Shown here piece after piece: positions 43,440 to 51,283 of a DNA stretch of 64,000 bases. Under the pieces are notes generated by a model. It was not told the origin of the DNA, did no database searches, and saw only the letters and a program-made list of their open reading frames with translations. The translations under genes were made by a program, and so were the position numbers. Positions within the stretch are counted from its first letter, which is position 1; the number at the start of each line of letters is the position of its first letter. Location of the stretch: positions 164,493 to 228,492 of the forward strand of contig NZ_JAGGOG010000018.1 in the NCBI RefSeq assembly GCF_018614655.1, read 5' to 3'. The DNA is from Pseudomonas fluorescens. Lineage in GTDB: Bacteria > Pseudomonadota > Gammaproteobacteria > Pseudomonadales > Pseudomonadaceae.

Positions 43440-44687
43440 TCACTGCGGCTTCTTGCGACCAAAACCTGGACGCTGACCCGAACCGGCCGGCGCGCCACGG
43501 CGCTTGCCCGAGGGTGCATCGTCTACCAACTTCAGCGCTGGGCGCTTTTTCGGCGCAGGCTTGGCTGGGCGCTTGGTGCTGGCACTGTCAGCCGGGCGAT
43601 CCGTCGCCGGAGCACCACGACCCGACTCGCCACGGTTACTGCGACCGCCCGCTGGCGCATCACCACGACCTGCCGGGCGCGGCGTGCGTGGAGCACGCTC
43701 ACCGTCCTGACGAGCAGGTGCCGACGGACGACGATCACCTTCCACGTGCGGTTCACGGGAGATGCGACCGCCAGTAGCCGGTGCATCCAAGGCTGGGCGT
43801 ACAGTGCGTGCAACACGCTCGGTGCGAGCCACTGGGCGCGACGATTTACGCTGCATACGCTCAAGCTTGTCTTTGCTCTTGGCGTTCATCTGCGGCATGG
43901 CTACAGGCGTCAAGCCCACTTCAGCACTCAGAATGTCGACTTCGTACTGGCTCATTTCGCGCCAGCGACCCATCGGCAGGTCGGAGTTGAGGAACACCGG
44001 ACCGAAACGCACGCGCTTCAGGCGGCTGACCACCAAGCCCTGGGACTCCCACAGACGACGCACTTCACGGTTACGGCCTTCCATCACTACGCAGTGGTAC
44101 CAATGGTTGAAGCCTTCGCCGCCTGGCGCCTGCTTGATGTCGGTGAACCTGGCCGGGCCATCTTCCAGCACGACGCCGGCTTTCAGGCGCTCGATCATCT
44201 CGTCATCGACTTCGCCCCGTACACGTACCGCGTATTCGCGGTCCATTTCGTAGGACGGGTGCATCAGGCGGTTGGCCAGTTCACCGTCGGTGGTGAACAT
44301 CAGCAGGCCAGTGGTGTTGATGTCGAGACGACCGATGTTGATCCAGCGACCTTCTTTAGGGCGCGGCATCTTGTCGAATACGGTAGGACGGCCTTCCGGG
44401 TCGTCACGGGTGCAGATTTCGCCATCAGGCTTGTTGTACATGATGACGCGGCGCACCGATTCGGCGGCCTCTTCACGCTTGATGACCTTGCCATCAATGG
44501 TGATGGCGTCGTGCAGGTCGACGCGCTGGCCAAGGGTGGCTTCAACGCCATTGACCTTGATTCGCTTTTGGGTGATCCAGGCTTCTACGTCACGGCGCGA
44601 GCCGACGCCGATACGGGCGAGGACTTTCTGCAGCTTTTCGCCTGCAGGGCCAATTTCCTGGCTGTCTTTCTGGTCTTGGTCACTCAT
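43440..44687 (-). CDS. rluB: 23S rRNA pseudouridine synthase RluB
   Basis: Makes pseudouridine 2605 in 23S rRNA. 415 residues: N-terminal S4 RNA-binding domain (about 17-75), then the RsuA-type catalytic domain with Asp122 in GRLDINTTGLL and the RQVRR-like EGRNREVRRLWES motif. The last ~130 residues are a basic, disordered Arg/Pro/Gly/Ala tail. The ATG at 44687 has GGAGGT seven bases ahead. Same strand and downstream of scpB, as usual in Pseudomonas. Confidence 0.94.
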   Translation of the reverse strand: MSDQDQKDSQEIGPAGEKLQKVLARIGVGSRRDVEAWITQKRIKVNGVEATLGQRVDLHDAITIDGKVIKREEAAESVRRVIMYNKPDGEICTRDDPEGRPTVFDKMPRPKEGRWINIGRLDINTTGLLMFTTDGELANRLMHPSYEMDREYAVRVRGEVDDEMIERLKAGVVLEDGPARFTDIKQAPGGEGFNHWYHCVVMEGRNREVRRLWESQGLVVSRLKRVRFGPVFLNSDLPMGRWREMSQYEVDILSAEVGLTPVAMPQMNAKSKDKLERMQRKSSRPVARTERVARTVRPALDAPATGGRISREPHVEGDRRPSAPARQDGERAPRTPRPAGRGDAPAGGRSNRGESGRGAPATDRPADSASTKRPAKPAPKKRPALKLVDDAPSGKRRGAPAGSGQRPGFGRKKPQ

Positions 44688-44881
44688 CTTAAGCACCTCC
44701 CGGTGTGTCGATTCAGGCTTGGCCTGAAGATAGTAAAAGCTGGGCTGTTGGCGAACGCATCGCCAAAGGGTCGCGAATCATACGCTCATGGCGAGCGTTG
44801 CGCATCAGAGACTAGTCGAGAAGCGCTGGATCATTTGTTTTTCCGCCGACCGGTGGCTTTCCTGGACGAAGTTGGTCCCCA

Positions 44882-44985
44882 TGTGGGAGCGGGCTTGCTC
44901 GCGAAAGCGGTGGGTCAGTCATACATGTATTGGCTGACACTCCGCTTTCGCGAGCAAGTCGAATCGTCGCACCGCCGCTCCCACA
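44882..44985. repeat. Asymmetric REPIN
   Basis: Left arm is TGTGGGAGCGGGCTTGCTCG, right arm the complement of the other subtype, TGTGGGAGCGGCGGTGCGAC followed by GATTCGACTTGCTCGCG. A hybrid of the two REP subtypes seen elsewhere in the window. Confidence 0.85.
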
Positions 44986-45015
44986 TTGGGGTTCAGCGGA
45001 GCCTGACAGATCGGG

Positions 45016-45969
45016 TCACTCTTCGAATTGGCGGCGCTCATTTTCAATGGCCTCGGCCAATGCCTGGGCCTCGGCCTCTTCATCACTCAGTTCCGGCTGC
45101 TCAAGAGCGGCCACGGCGGCCAGGAGTTTCTCCCGGGCTTCGGCCACACCGAGGATGTCTTCCTCGGGTTCGGGTTCGGGCTCAGCGTCATCAACCTCGA
45201 CCTCAGCCTCGACTTCAACATTCACCGTCATTTCCGGATCAGGCTCGCTCACTCCATCGCGCAGCAAATCGTCGAAGTCGGTCTTGATCCCCTGTTCCAT
45301 ATCATCCAGTTCCAGCAACAACGTATGGAAACTGGTTTCATCCTTGGGCTCTTCCGGCTCGGCACTGGCATCGGCCAGTTCCTGCAACGCAGCAGGCACC
45401 GGCACGTCGTCGAAGTCCAATATCGGATCCGGCTCTATTTCCCGCAGCTCGGCCAGGGGTGGCAAGTCGTCGAGGTTCTTCAGGTTGAAGTGATCGAGAA
45501 ACACTTTGGTGGTGGCAAACATCGCGGGCTTCCCGGGCACATCACGGTAGCCAACGATGCGGATCCACTCACGCTCCAGCAATGTCTTGACAATATGGCT
45601 GTTGACCGCCACGCCCCGCACGTCTTCGATCTCGCCACGGGTGATGGGTTGGCGATAGGCGATCAGTGCCATGGTCTCCAGCATCGCCCGCGAATAACGC
45701 TGCGGGCGCTCTTCCCACAAGCGGCCGACCCACGGCGAGAATTTCTCGCGGATTTGCAGGCGGTAGCCCGAAGCAACCTCGCGCAGTTCGAACGCCCGGC
45801 CATCGCAGGACTTGCGCAGGATCTCCAAGGCCTTCTTGAACACCGGCGGTTCCGGGCGCTCAGCCTCTTCAAACAGCTCGAACAAGCGCTCCAGGGATTG
45901 CGGCTTGCCCGAGGCCAGGAGAAAAGCCTCCAGCAACGGGGCCAGTTCGCGGGGTTCAGTCAAATTCAT
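45016..45969 (-). CDS. scpB: Segregation and condensation protein ScpB
   Basis: Winged-helix kleisin partner (kite subunit) of the SMC-ScpAB condensin. 317 residues, longer than the ~200 usual: residues 1-175 hold the two winged helices with SRAMLETMALIAYRQPITRGEIEDVRG typical of ScpB, followed by a ~140-residue acidic tail (DDAEPEPEPEEDILGVAEAR) probably disordered. Pseudomonas also has MukBEF/MksBEF systems; this one is the classical ScpAB. It starts 12 bp after scpA ends. Confidence 0.93.
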   Translation of the reverse strand: MNLTEPRELAPLLEAFLLASGKPQSLERLFELFEEAERPEPPVFKKALEILRKSCDGRAFELREVASGYRLQIREKFSPWVGRLWEERPQRYSRAMLETMALIAYRQPITRGEIEDVRGVAVNSHIVKTLLEREWIRIVGYRDVPGKPAMFATTKVFLDHFNLKNLDDLPPLAELREIEPDPILDFDDVPVPAALQELADASAEPEEPKDETSFHTLLLELDDMEQGIKTDFDDLLRDGVSEPDPEMTVNVEVEAEVEVDDAEPEPEPEEDILGVAEAREKLLAAVAALEQPELSDEEAEAQALAEAIENERRQFEE

Positions 45970-45981
45970 CGATTCAGCTCT

Positions 45982-46800
45982 TTATTCGGCTCGCGCCCGC
46001 ACGTGGATAGCCGCAAAAGGCTCATTCTGTACCAGCTCGACCAAGGATTCCTTGACCAGTTCGAGGATCGCCATAAACGTCACCACCACCCCCAGGCGCC
46101 CTTCTTCTTTGGTAAACAACTCGACAAAGGGCACGAAACCGCCGCCTTTGAGGCGCTCCAGCACATCGCTCATGCGCTCGCGGGTGGACAAGGCTTCACG
46201 GCTGACCTGATGGCTTTCAAACATATCGCCACGGCGCAGCACCTCGGCCATGGACATCAGCAATTCTTCCAGGCTCACATCCGGCAACAGCTTGCGCGCC
46301 CGCGCTTCCGGGGCATCAAGCTTGGGCACCACCACATCACGACCGACCCGGCTCAGGCCGTCAATGCCTTCGGCCGCGGCCTTGAAGCGCTCGTATTCCT
46401 GCAAGCGTCGGATCAGTTCGGCGCGCGGGTCATCCTCTTCCGCTTCGATGGTCTCCGAACGCGGCAACAGCATGCGCGACTTGATCTCCGCCAACATCGC
46501 GGCCATCACCAGGTACTCGGCGGCCAGTTCCAGGCGCACCGACTGCATCAATTCGACATAGCCCATGTACTGACGGGTGATTTCCGCCACCGGAATGTCG
46601 AGAATGTTGATGTTCTGCTTGCGGATCAGGTACAGCAGCAAGTCCAGCGGGCCTTCGAAGGCTTCGAGGAAGACTTCCAGGGCATCCGGCGGAATGTACA
46701 GGTCCAGGGGCATTTCCATGACCGCCTGGCCGTAGACCATGGCGAATGGCAGCTCCTGCTGGGCGCCGGCCTGGCTGTCGACGGTTTCCACGACCGACAT
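45982..46800 (-). CDS. scpA: Segregation and condensation protein ScpA
   Basis: Kleisin subunit of SMC-ScpAB. 272 residues with FEGPLDLLLYLIRKQNINILDIP (about 48-70), the ScpA hallmark that binds the SMC neck, and a C-terminal winged helix. It begins right at the yciO stop codon, so translation is coupled. Starts further in (MEMPLDLYIPP) are possible, but the first ATG is kept because it abuts yciO. Confidence 0.93.
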   Translation of the reverse strand: MSVVETVDSQAGAQQELPFAMVYGQAVMEMPLDLYIPPDALEVFLEAFEGPLDLLLYLIRKQNINILDIPVAEITRQYMGYVELMQSVRLELAAEYLVMAAMLAEIKSRMLLPRSETIEAEEDDPRAELIRRLQEYERFKAAAEGIDGLSRVGRDVVVPKLDAPEARARKLLPDVSLEELLMSMAEVLRRGDMFESHQVSREALSTRERMSDVLERLKGGGFVPFVELFTKEEGRLGVVVTFMAILELVKESLVELVQNEPFAAIHVRARAE

Positions 46801-47430
46801 TCAGGCCTCGACCATGAACGGGGCCGGGTCGCCGCAACCGACGCGGACCACTTCCGGCTCGCCATCGGCCAGGTTGATCACGGTGGAGGCCTTGTTGCCG
46901 CCGTAGCCACCGTCAATGATCAGGTCGACGTGTTTTTCCAGCAACCGACGCATTTCGTAGGGGTCGTACAAGGGCTCGGTTTCCCCAGGCAGGATCAGCG
47001 ACACGCTCATCAACGGTTCGCCCAGTTCCTCCAACAGCGCCAGCGCAATCGGGTGCTCCGGAACCCGCAAGCCGATGGTGCGCTTCTTCGGGTGCAGCAA
47101 CAGGCGCGGCACTTCGCGGGTGGCGTTGAGAATGAAGGTGTAGGGCCCCGGCGTGTGGGCCTTGAGCAGTCGGAAGGTGCCGGTGTCGACCTTGGCGAAC
47201 AACCCCAACTGGGAAAGGTCGCTGCAAATCAGCGCGAAGTTGTGATTTTTGTCCAGGTTACGAAGGCGTCTTACCCGTTCAACGGCGTTTTTGTCGCCGA
47301 TCTGGCAACCGATGGCGTACGACGAGTCCGTGGGATAGATCACCACGCCGCCGGCACGGATGATCTCCGCCGCCTGTTTGATCAGGCGCGCTTGCGGGTT
47401 TTCCGGATGAATCTGGAAAAATTGACTCAC
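46801..47430 (-). CDS. yciO: YciO, Sua5/YrdC-family protein
   Basis: 209 residues. Starts SQFFQIHPENPQARL and contains GGVVIYPTDSSYAIGC and the PKKRTIGLRVPEHP motif, matching E. coli YciO closely. Related to the threonylcarbamoyl-AMP synthase TsaC but lacking some of its features; YciO activity in vivo is uncertain. The GTG at 47430 is used because it gives the conserved N-terminus; an in-frame ATG 13 codons earlier is possible. Between rnm and scpA on the same strand. Confidence 0.9.
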   Translation of the reverse strand: MSQFFQIHPENPQARLIKQAAEIIRAGGVVIYPTDSSYAIGCQIGDKNAVERVRRLRNLDKNHNFALICSDLSQLGLFAKVDTGTFRLLKAHTPGPYTFILNATREVPRLLLHPKKRTIGLRVPEHPIALALLEELGEPLMSVSLILPGETEPLYDPYEMRRLLEKHVDLIIDGGYGGNKASTVINLADGEPEVVRVGCGDPAPFMVEA

Positions 47431-47443
47431 GTTCTCTACCTGT

Positions 47444-48307
47444 TCAGACGGTGGCAATAATGGGGTCATGCTTGAACCGACACCAAAGGGGCGGCAAATC
47501 TTCCGGGAGTTGACGGTATTCGCCAATCTCCGACCAGCCGCCAGGGCCATGGAAATCACTGCCGGCACTCACCAGCAGTCCGAACTCACGGGCCAGAATC
47601 GCCAGGCTGCCCACCTGCTCGGCGGGTTGATGCCCGTTGACCACTTCGATGGCGTGGCCACCCGCTTGAATATAGTCGCCAATCAGTTTGCGGCGTTTAC
47701 TACGAGTAAAGTCGTAGTGCCAGGGATGCGCCAGGCTGACCCAGGCGCCTGCCGCGCGCAACGTGGCGACGGTGTCCTCCAGGGTTGGCCAGTGTTGCTT
47801 GACGTCCCCCAGCTTGCCCGCCCCCAGCCATTTTCGGAACGCCTCGGCGCGATCCTTTACAAAACCTTCACGCACCATCCAGTCGGCAAAATGCGGACGG
47901 GCCGGCGCGTTGCCGCTATCCCCCAGTTCCTGCTGAATGGCGCGGGCGCCATCCAGACCGTTGGGCATACCCTTGAGCGCCAGTTTTCGGCTTATTTCTT
48001 CGGACCGCAGCCAGCGGCCATCGTGCAATTTGGCGATGGCCTCCACCAGTGGCGGCGCGTTTACGTCAAAACCATAGCCCAGTACATGAATGGTTGCGCC
48101 GCCCCAGGTGCAGGACAATTCAACGCCATTGACCAGTTGCATCCCCAGGGTATTCGCCGCAACGCGGGCCTCTTCCAGGCCTTCGAGGGTGTCGTGGTCG
48201 GTCAACGCCAGGACTCGCACGCCTTTTTCAAACGCACGCGCAACCAGTACCGCGGGCGCCAGGGCGCCGTCGGAGGCCGTGCTGTGGCAGTGCAAATCAA
48301 CATTCAC
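47444..48307 (-). CDS. rnm: PHP-domain 5'-3' exonuclease Rnm (TrpH)
   Basis: 287 residues; PHP metal-binding motifs DLHCHSTASDG (residues 4-14), LTDHDTLEG, the GVELS Glu, SLAHP and SDFHGPGGWSE give the three-metal site. The E. coli homologue (YciV/TrpH, now RNase AM) matures 5' ends of rRNAs and degrades short RNAs. A GTG start is used because the motif-bearing N-terminus begins there; an upstream in-frame TTG would add 14 residues. First gene of the rnm-yciO-scpA-scpB cluster and divergent from yciB. Confidence 0.92.
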   Translation of the reverse strand: MNVDLHCHSTASDGALAPAVLVARAFEKGVRVLALTDHDTLEGLEEARVAANTLGMQLVNGVELSCTWGGATIHVLGYGFDVNAPPLVEAIAKLHDGRWLRSEEISRKLALKGMPNGLDGARAIQQELGDSGNAPARPHFADWMVREGFVKDRAEAFRKWLGAGKLGDVKQHWPTLEDTVATLRAAGAWVSLAHPWHYDFTRSKRRKLIGDYIQAGGHAIEVVNGHQPAEQVGSLAILAREFGLLVSAGSDFHGPGGWSEIGEYRQLPEDLPPLWCRFKHDPIIATV

Positions 48308-48394
48308 GGGAGTGTGTAACCTCAAGTCAGCTGGCGCTTTCGCTACCAAGGATGTTTGTTATTATGCCGCCACATCCAGCTTCTGGCTCTTACT

Positions 48395-48991
48395 GTGAAA
48401 CAATTCATCGACTTCATCCCGCTGTTACTGTTTTTCATCGTCTACAAGCTCGACCCTCGGGTCATCGATATCGCAGGCCATGAGCTGACGGTCGGTGGCA
48501 TCTACAGCGCCACCGCGGTGCTGATCATCAGCTCCCTGGTGGTCTACGGCGCCCTCTTCATCTCCCAGCGCAAACTGGAAAAAAGCCAATGGCTGACCCT
48601 GATCGCCTGCCTGGTTTTCGGCAGCCTGACCCTGGCCTTCCACAGCGAAACCTTCCTTAAATGGAAAGCCCCGGTAGTCAACTGGCTGTTCGCCCTGGCC
48701 TTCATCGGCAGCCACTTCATCGGTGATCGCCTGCTGATCAAGCGAATCATGGGCCACGCGCTGACATTGCCGGAGCCGGTCTGGACTCGCCTGAACATCG
48801 CCTGGATTGCGTTTTTCCTGTTCTGCGGCGCGGCTAACCTGTTCGTCGCCTTTACCTTTCAGAACTACTGGGTCGACTTCAAGGTCTTCGGCAGCCTGGG
48901 CATGACCGTGCTGTTCCTGGTCGCCCAAGGCATCTACCTGTCGCGCCACCTGCATGACACCGACCCTACCACGCCGAAAACCGAGGACTGA
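48395..48991 (+). CDS. yciB: YciB (septation protein A family)
   Basis: 198-residue inner membrane protein with about five spans. Begins KQFIDFIPLLLFFIVYK, the family hallmark, and has GSLTLAFHSETFLKWKAPVVNW. In E. coli YciB interacts with cell-elongation and division proteins and affects envelope integrity. A GTG start is proposed. It overlaps none of its neighbours and is followed by yciI after 1 bp. Confidence 0.92.
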   Translation: MKQFIDFIPLLLFFIVYKLDPRVIDIAGHELTVGGIYSATAVLIISSLVVYGALFISQRKLEKSQWLTLIACLVFGSLTLAFHSETFLKWKAPVVNWLFALAFIGSHFIGDRLLIKRIMGHALTLPEPVWTRLNIAWIAFFLFCGAANLFVAFTFQNYWVDFKVFGSLGMTVLFLVAQGIYLSRHLHDTDPTTPKTED

Positions 48992-48992
48992 C

Positions 48993-49292
48993 ATGCTCTA
49001 CGCCATCATTGCTACCGACGTTGCCAACTCGTTGGAAAAACGCCTGGCCGCGCGCCCGGCCCACCTCGAGCGCCTGAAACAGCTGCAAGCCGAAGGGCGC
49101 GTGGTGCTTGCCGGTCCTCACCCGGCCGTCGACAGCAATGATCCTGGCGCAGCCGGTTTCACTGGCAGCCTGATCGTTGCCGAGTTCGCCTCCCTGCCCG
49201 ATGCCCAGGCCTGGGCAGACGCCGATCCATATGTCGCGGCAGGCGTCTATACCAATGTCGTGATCAAACCGTTCAAACAAGTCCTGCCTTGA
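48993..49292 (+). CDS. yciI: YciI family protein
   Basis: 99 residues, ferredoxin-like fold. MLYAIIATDVANSLEKRLAA, GPHPA and DPYVAAGVYTNVVIKPFKQ are the family features, with the conserved His/Asp pair thought to be catalytic or ligand-binding; function is unknown. The start lies 1 bp after the yciB stop with GAGGA ahead, so the pair is an operon. Confidence 0.92.
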   Translation: MLYAIIATDVANSLEKRLAARPAHLERLKQLQAEGRVVLAGPHPAVDSNDPGAAGFTGSLIVAEFASLPDAQAWADADPYVAAGVYTNVVIKPFKQVLP

Positions 49293-49396
49293 CCCGGCTA
49301 CGCTGAACCTATTGAGTTCGGCGTACTCCTATCGCTCATCATTCTCGGTAAGCTGCCGACAACGTGCTGAACAATCGATTGGAATCAGGAGTTCCG

Positions 49397-49819
49397 ATGC
49401 GCTTAAGTCAGTTGTGTCTGTTGGCAGTGTTAACGATCGGGGCAACCGCCCATGCTGAAGAGACCTCGAACACCGGCAGTTTCACGCCCCTGTCCTTGAG
49501 TGCTGGCAGCCAGATCACCGAGTTGCAGCAACGCTTGAAGGAAAGCGAACGACTGCGTGACGAACTGAGCAAACAATTGCAAAGCACCGAATTGAAAGGC
49601 GCCGATGCCTCACGCGACAGTGCCCAATTGAATCGACTGCGCCAGGAGAACCAACGCCTGGTCCAGCAACTCAAAGAAGCACAGGGCACGGTGTTGCCAC
49701 GCTGGCTGACTGAGCAGCAACAATGGTTTGTGACAGGTGCAGGAGTAGCGCTGATCGCCCTGCTATGCGGTATCTTTGCCAGCGGCGGGCACCGGCGCCG
49801 TCGACAATGGCTAAATTGA
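49397..49819 (+). CDS. Periplasmic coiled-coil protein with C-terminal membrane anchor
   Basis: 140 residues: signal peptide (cut after ATAHA), a coiled coil of about 70 residues (ITELQQRLKESERLRDELSKQ), a span near residues 117-133 (WFVTGAGVALIALLCGIFAS) and a basic end HRRRRQW. It looks like the C-terminal part of the TIGR04211 'SH3 domain protein' (YgiM type) without the SH3 domain. AGGAG precedes the ATG. It ends 7 bp before cpxR, so the two are probably cotranscribed, which suggests an envelope role. Confidence 0.75.
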   Translation: MRLSQLCLLAVLTIGATAHAEETSNTGSFTPLSLSAGSQITELQQRLKESERLRDELSKQLQSTELKGADASRDSAQLNRLRQENQRLVQQLKEAQGTVLPRWLTEQQQWFVTGAGVALIALLCGIFASGGHRRRRQWLN

Positions 49820-49826
49820 GTGAGTC

Positions 49827-50504
49827 ATGAGCGAGCTGTTACTGATAGACGATGACCAGGAGCTCTGTGAGCTGCTGACCAGTTGGTTGAGCCAGGAAGG
49901 TTTCCAGGTGCGCGCTTGCCATGATGGCCTGAGCGCGCGCAAAGCGTTGGCCGAAGCCGCCCCCTCAGCGGTGGTGCTTGACGTGATGCTGCCCGACGGC
50001 AGCGGTCTGGAATTGCTCAAACAATTGCGTAGCGATCACCCGGAGCTGCCAGTGCTGATGCTCTCGGCCCGGGGCGAACCGCTGGACCGCATCCTCGGCC
50101 TGGAACTGGGCGCTGATGATTATCTGGCCAAGCCCTGTGACCCCCGGGAGTTGACCGCTCGTTTGCGCGCTGTATTGCGGCGCAGCCATCCGGCTGCGGT
50201 GTCGACCCAGCTGGAGCTGGGCGACCTGTGCTTCAGCCCGGTGCGCGGCGTGGTCACCATCGACGAGCAGGAATTTGCCCTCACCGTCTCCGAAAGCCGT
50301 CTGCTGGAAGCCTTGCTGCGCCAGCCGGGCGAGCCGCTGGACAAGCAGGAACTGGCGCAAATCGCCCTGGGCCGCAAGCTGACCCTGTACGACCGCAGCC
50401 TGGACATGCACGTCAGCAACCTGCGCAAGAAGATCGGCCCCCACTCGGATGGCCGACCACGGATCATGGCGCTGCGCAGCCGTGGTTACTACTACAGCCT
50501 CTGA
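49827..50504 (+). CDS. cpxR: OmpR-family response regulator, CpxR-like
   Basis: 225 residues: receiver domain with acidic pair DDD (8-10), phosphoacceptor Asp52 and Lys102 (AKPCDP), and a C-terminal winged helix ending RSRGYYYSL as in CpxR. The order regulator-(CpxP-like)-sensor matches P. aeruginosa PA3204-PA3206. Senses envelope stress through the sensor encoded at 51284 and probably acts at the box at 50658-50673, giving feedback on cpxP. Confidence 0.9.
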   Translation: MSELLLIDDDQELCELLTSWLSQEGFQVRACHDGLSARKALAEAAPSAVVLDVMLPDGSGLELLKQLRSDHPELPVLMLSARGEPLDRILGLELGADDYLAKPCDPRELTARLRAVLRRSHPAAVSTQLELGDLCFSPVRGVVTIDEQEFALTVSESRLLEALLRQPGEPLDKQELAQIALGRKLTLYDRSLDMHVSNLRKKIGPHSDGRPRIMALRSRGYYYSL

Positions 50505-50512
50505 TGTTCCCT

Positions 50513-50615
50513 CTGTCGCCGCTGCCGAGGCATGAGGCTGCGATGGGTGGCGCAGCCGCCCCCGGGGCGACCCTGCGGACCGCATCGCAGCCTCGTGCCT
50601 CGGCAGCGGCTACAG
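50513..50615. repeat. Palindromic repeat, GCCGCTGCCGAGG family
   Basis: Arms CTGTCGCCGCTGCCGAGGCA-type over 33 bp in inverted order around a GC-rich centre. It lies right after cpxR and may limit readthrough into cpxP. Confidence 0.85.
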
Positions 50616-50657
50616 AAAATCAGGTCCCCAGTTTTGTAAGCCTGCGCCAAAATCGTC

Positions 50658-50673
50658 TTTACCCAAGCTTTAC
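50658..50673. promoter_or_regulatory. CpxR box upstream of cpxP
   Basis: TTTAC-CCAAGC-TTTAC, which on the other strand is GTAAA-N6-GTAAA, the tandem repeat bound by CpxR in E. coli. It lies about 80 bp before the cpxP-like start codon and after the cpxR stop, supporting an autoregulated system. Confidence 0.7.
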
Positions 50674-50753
50674 CCTCCCCTGACCGCCGCTGACCTTGAT
50701 CTCCTTAATCTACTCACATCCGGACTCACCGGAATCGAGACAGGAGAAACACC

Positions 50754-51218
50754 ATGCGCAAGACCCTTATCGCTCTGATGTTCGCGGCAGCCCTGCCTAC
50801 TGTTGCCATGGCGGCCATGCCAGAAGGCCAAGGCCCAATGGGCGGGTCCGAAGGCCACATGATGGGCGGCCCGGGCCATGGCGGCGAACACGGCATGCGT
50901 GGCAAAGGCGGCCCCTTCAGCCAGCTTGATCTGAGCCGCGAACAGCGCCAGCAGATCGGCAAATTGATGGGCCAGCAAATGCACGGTCGCAAGGAACTGG
51001 TCAAAAAGTACCTGGATAAACTCCCGGCCGCCGACCAGAAAGCCATGCAAGACGAAATGGCTGCCGCCAAGCAGAAAACCCAGACTGACATTCGCGCCGT
51101 GCTGAAGCCCGATCAACAGAAGAAATTCGACGAGATCGTGAAAAAACAAGCCGAGCGCCGTGCCGAGTGGAAGGAATTCCAGGCCTGGAAAGCGCAACAA
51201 CCGCAAAAAGCGCAATAA
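50754..51218 (+). CDS. cpxP: CpxP/Spy-family periplasmic protein
   Basis: 154 residues: signal peptide (cut after AVAMA), a Met/Gly/His-rich segment (MGGSEGHMMGGPGHGGEHGMRG, residues ~29-50) that could bind metal, and the LTxxQ-type helical domain (LDLSREQRQQIGKLM and LKPDQQKKFDEIV). Likely a periplasmic chaperone-type sensor that restrains the sensor kinase. GACAGGAGA precedes the ATG. It is between cpxR and cpxA with a CpxR box ahead. Confidence 0.87.
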   Translation: MRKTLIALMFAAALPTVAMAAMPEGQGPMGGSEGHMMGGPGHGGEHGMRGKGGPFSQLDLSREQRQQIGKLMGQQMHGRKELVKKYLDKLPAADQKAMQDEMAAAKQKTQTDIRAVLKPDQQKKFDEIVKKQAERRAEWKEFQAWKAQQPQKAQ

Positions 51219-51237
51219 TGACCTAGCTTCACTCCCA

Positions 51238-51265
51238 GCCCAGTGGCCTGTGCCACTGGGCTTTT
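51238..51265 (+). terminator. Hairpin with T run between cpxP and cpxA
   Basis: GCCCAGTGGC-CTGT-GCCACTGGGC followed by TTTT, 19 bp past the cpxP stop and inside the operon. It should end much cpxP mRNA early and leave the kinase at low level. Confidence 0.8.
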
Positions 51266-51283
51266 CCTGTTTGAGGGTTTCCC

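Noticed and set aside
45028..47460. An 810-codon open frame on the plus strand
   Set aside because: It lies antisense to scpB, scpA and yciO, crosses three gene boundaries and has His/Gln-rich composition typical of shadow frames in GC-rich DNA.
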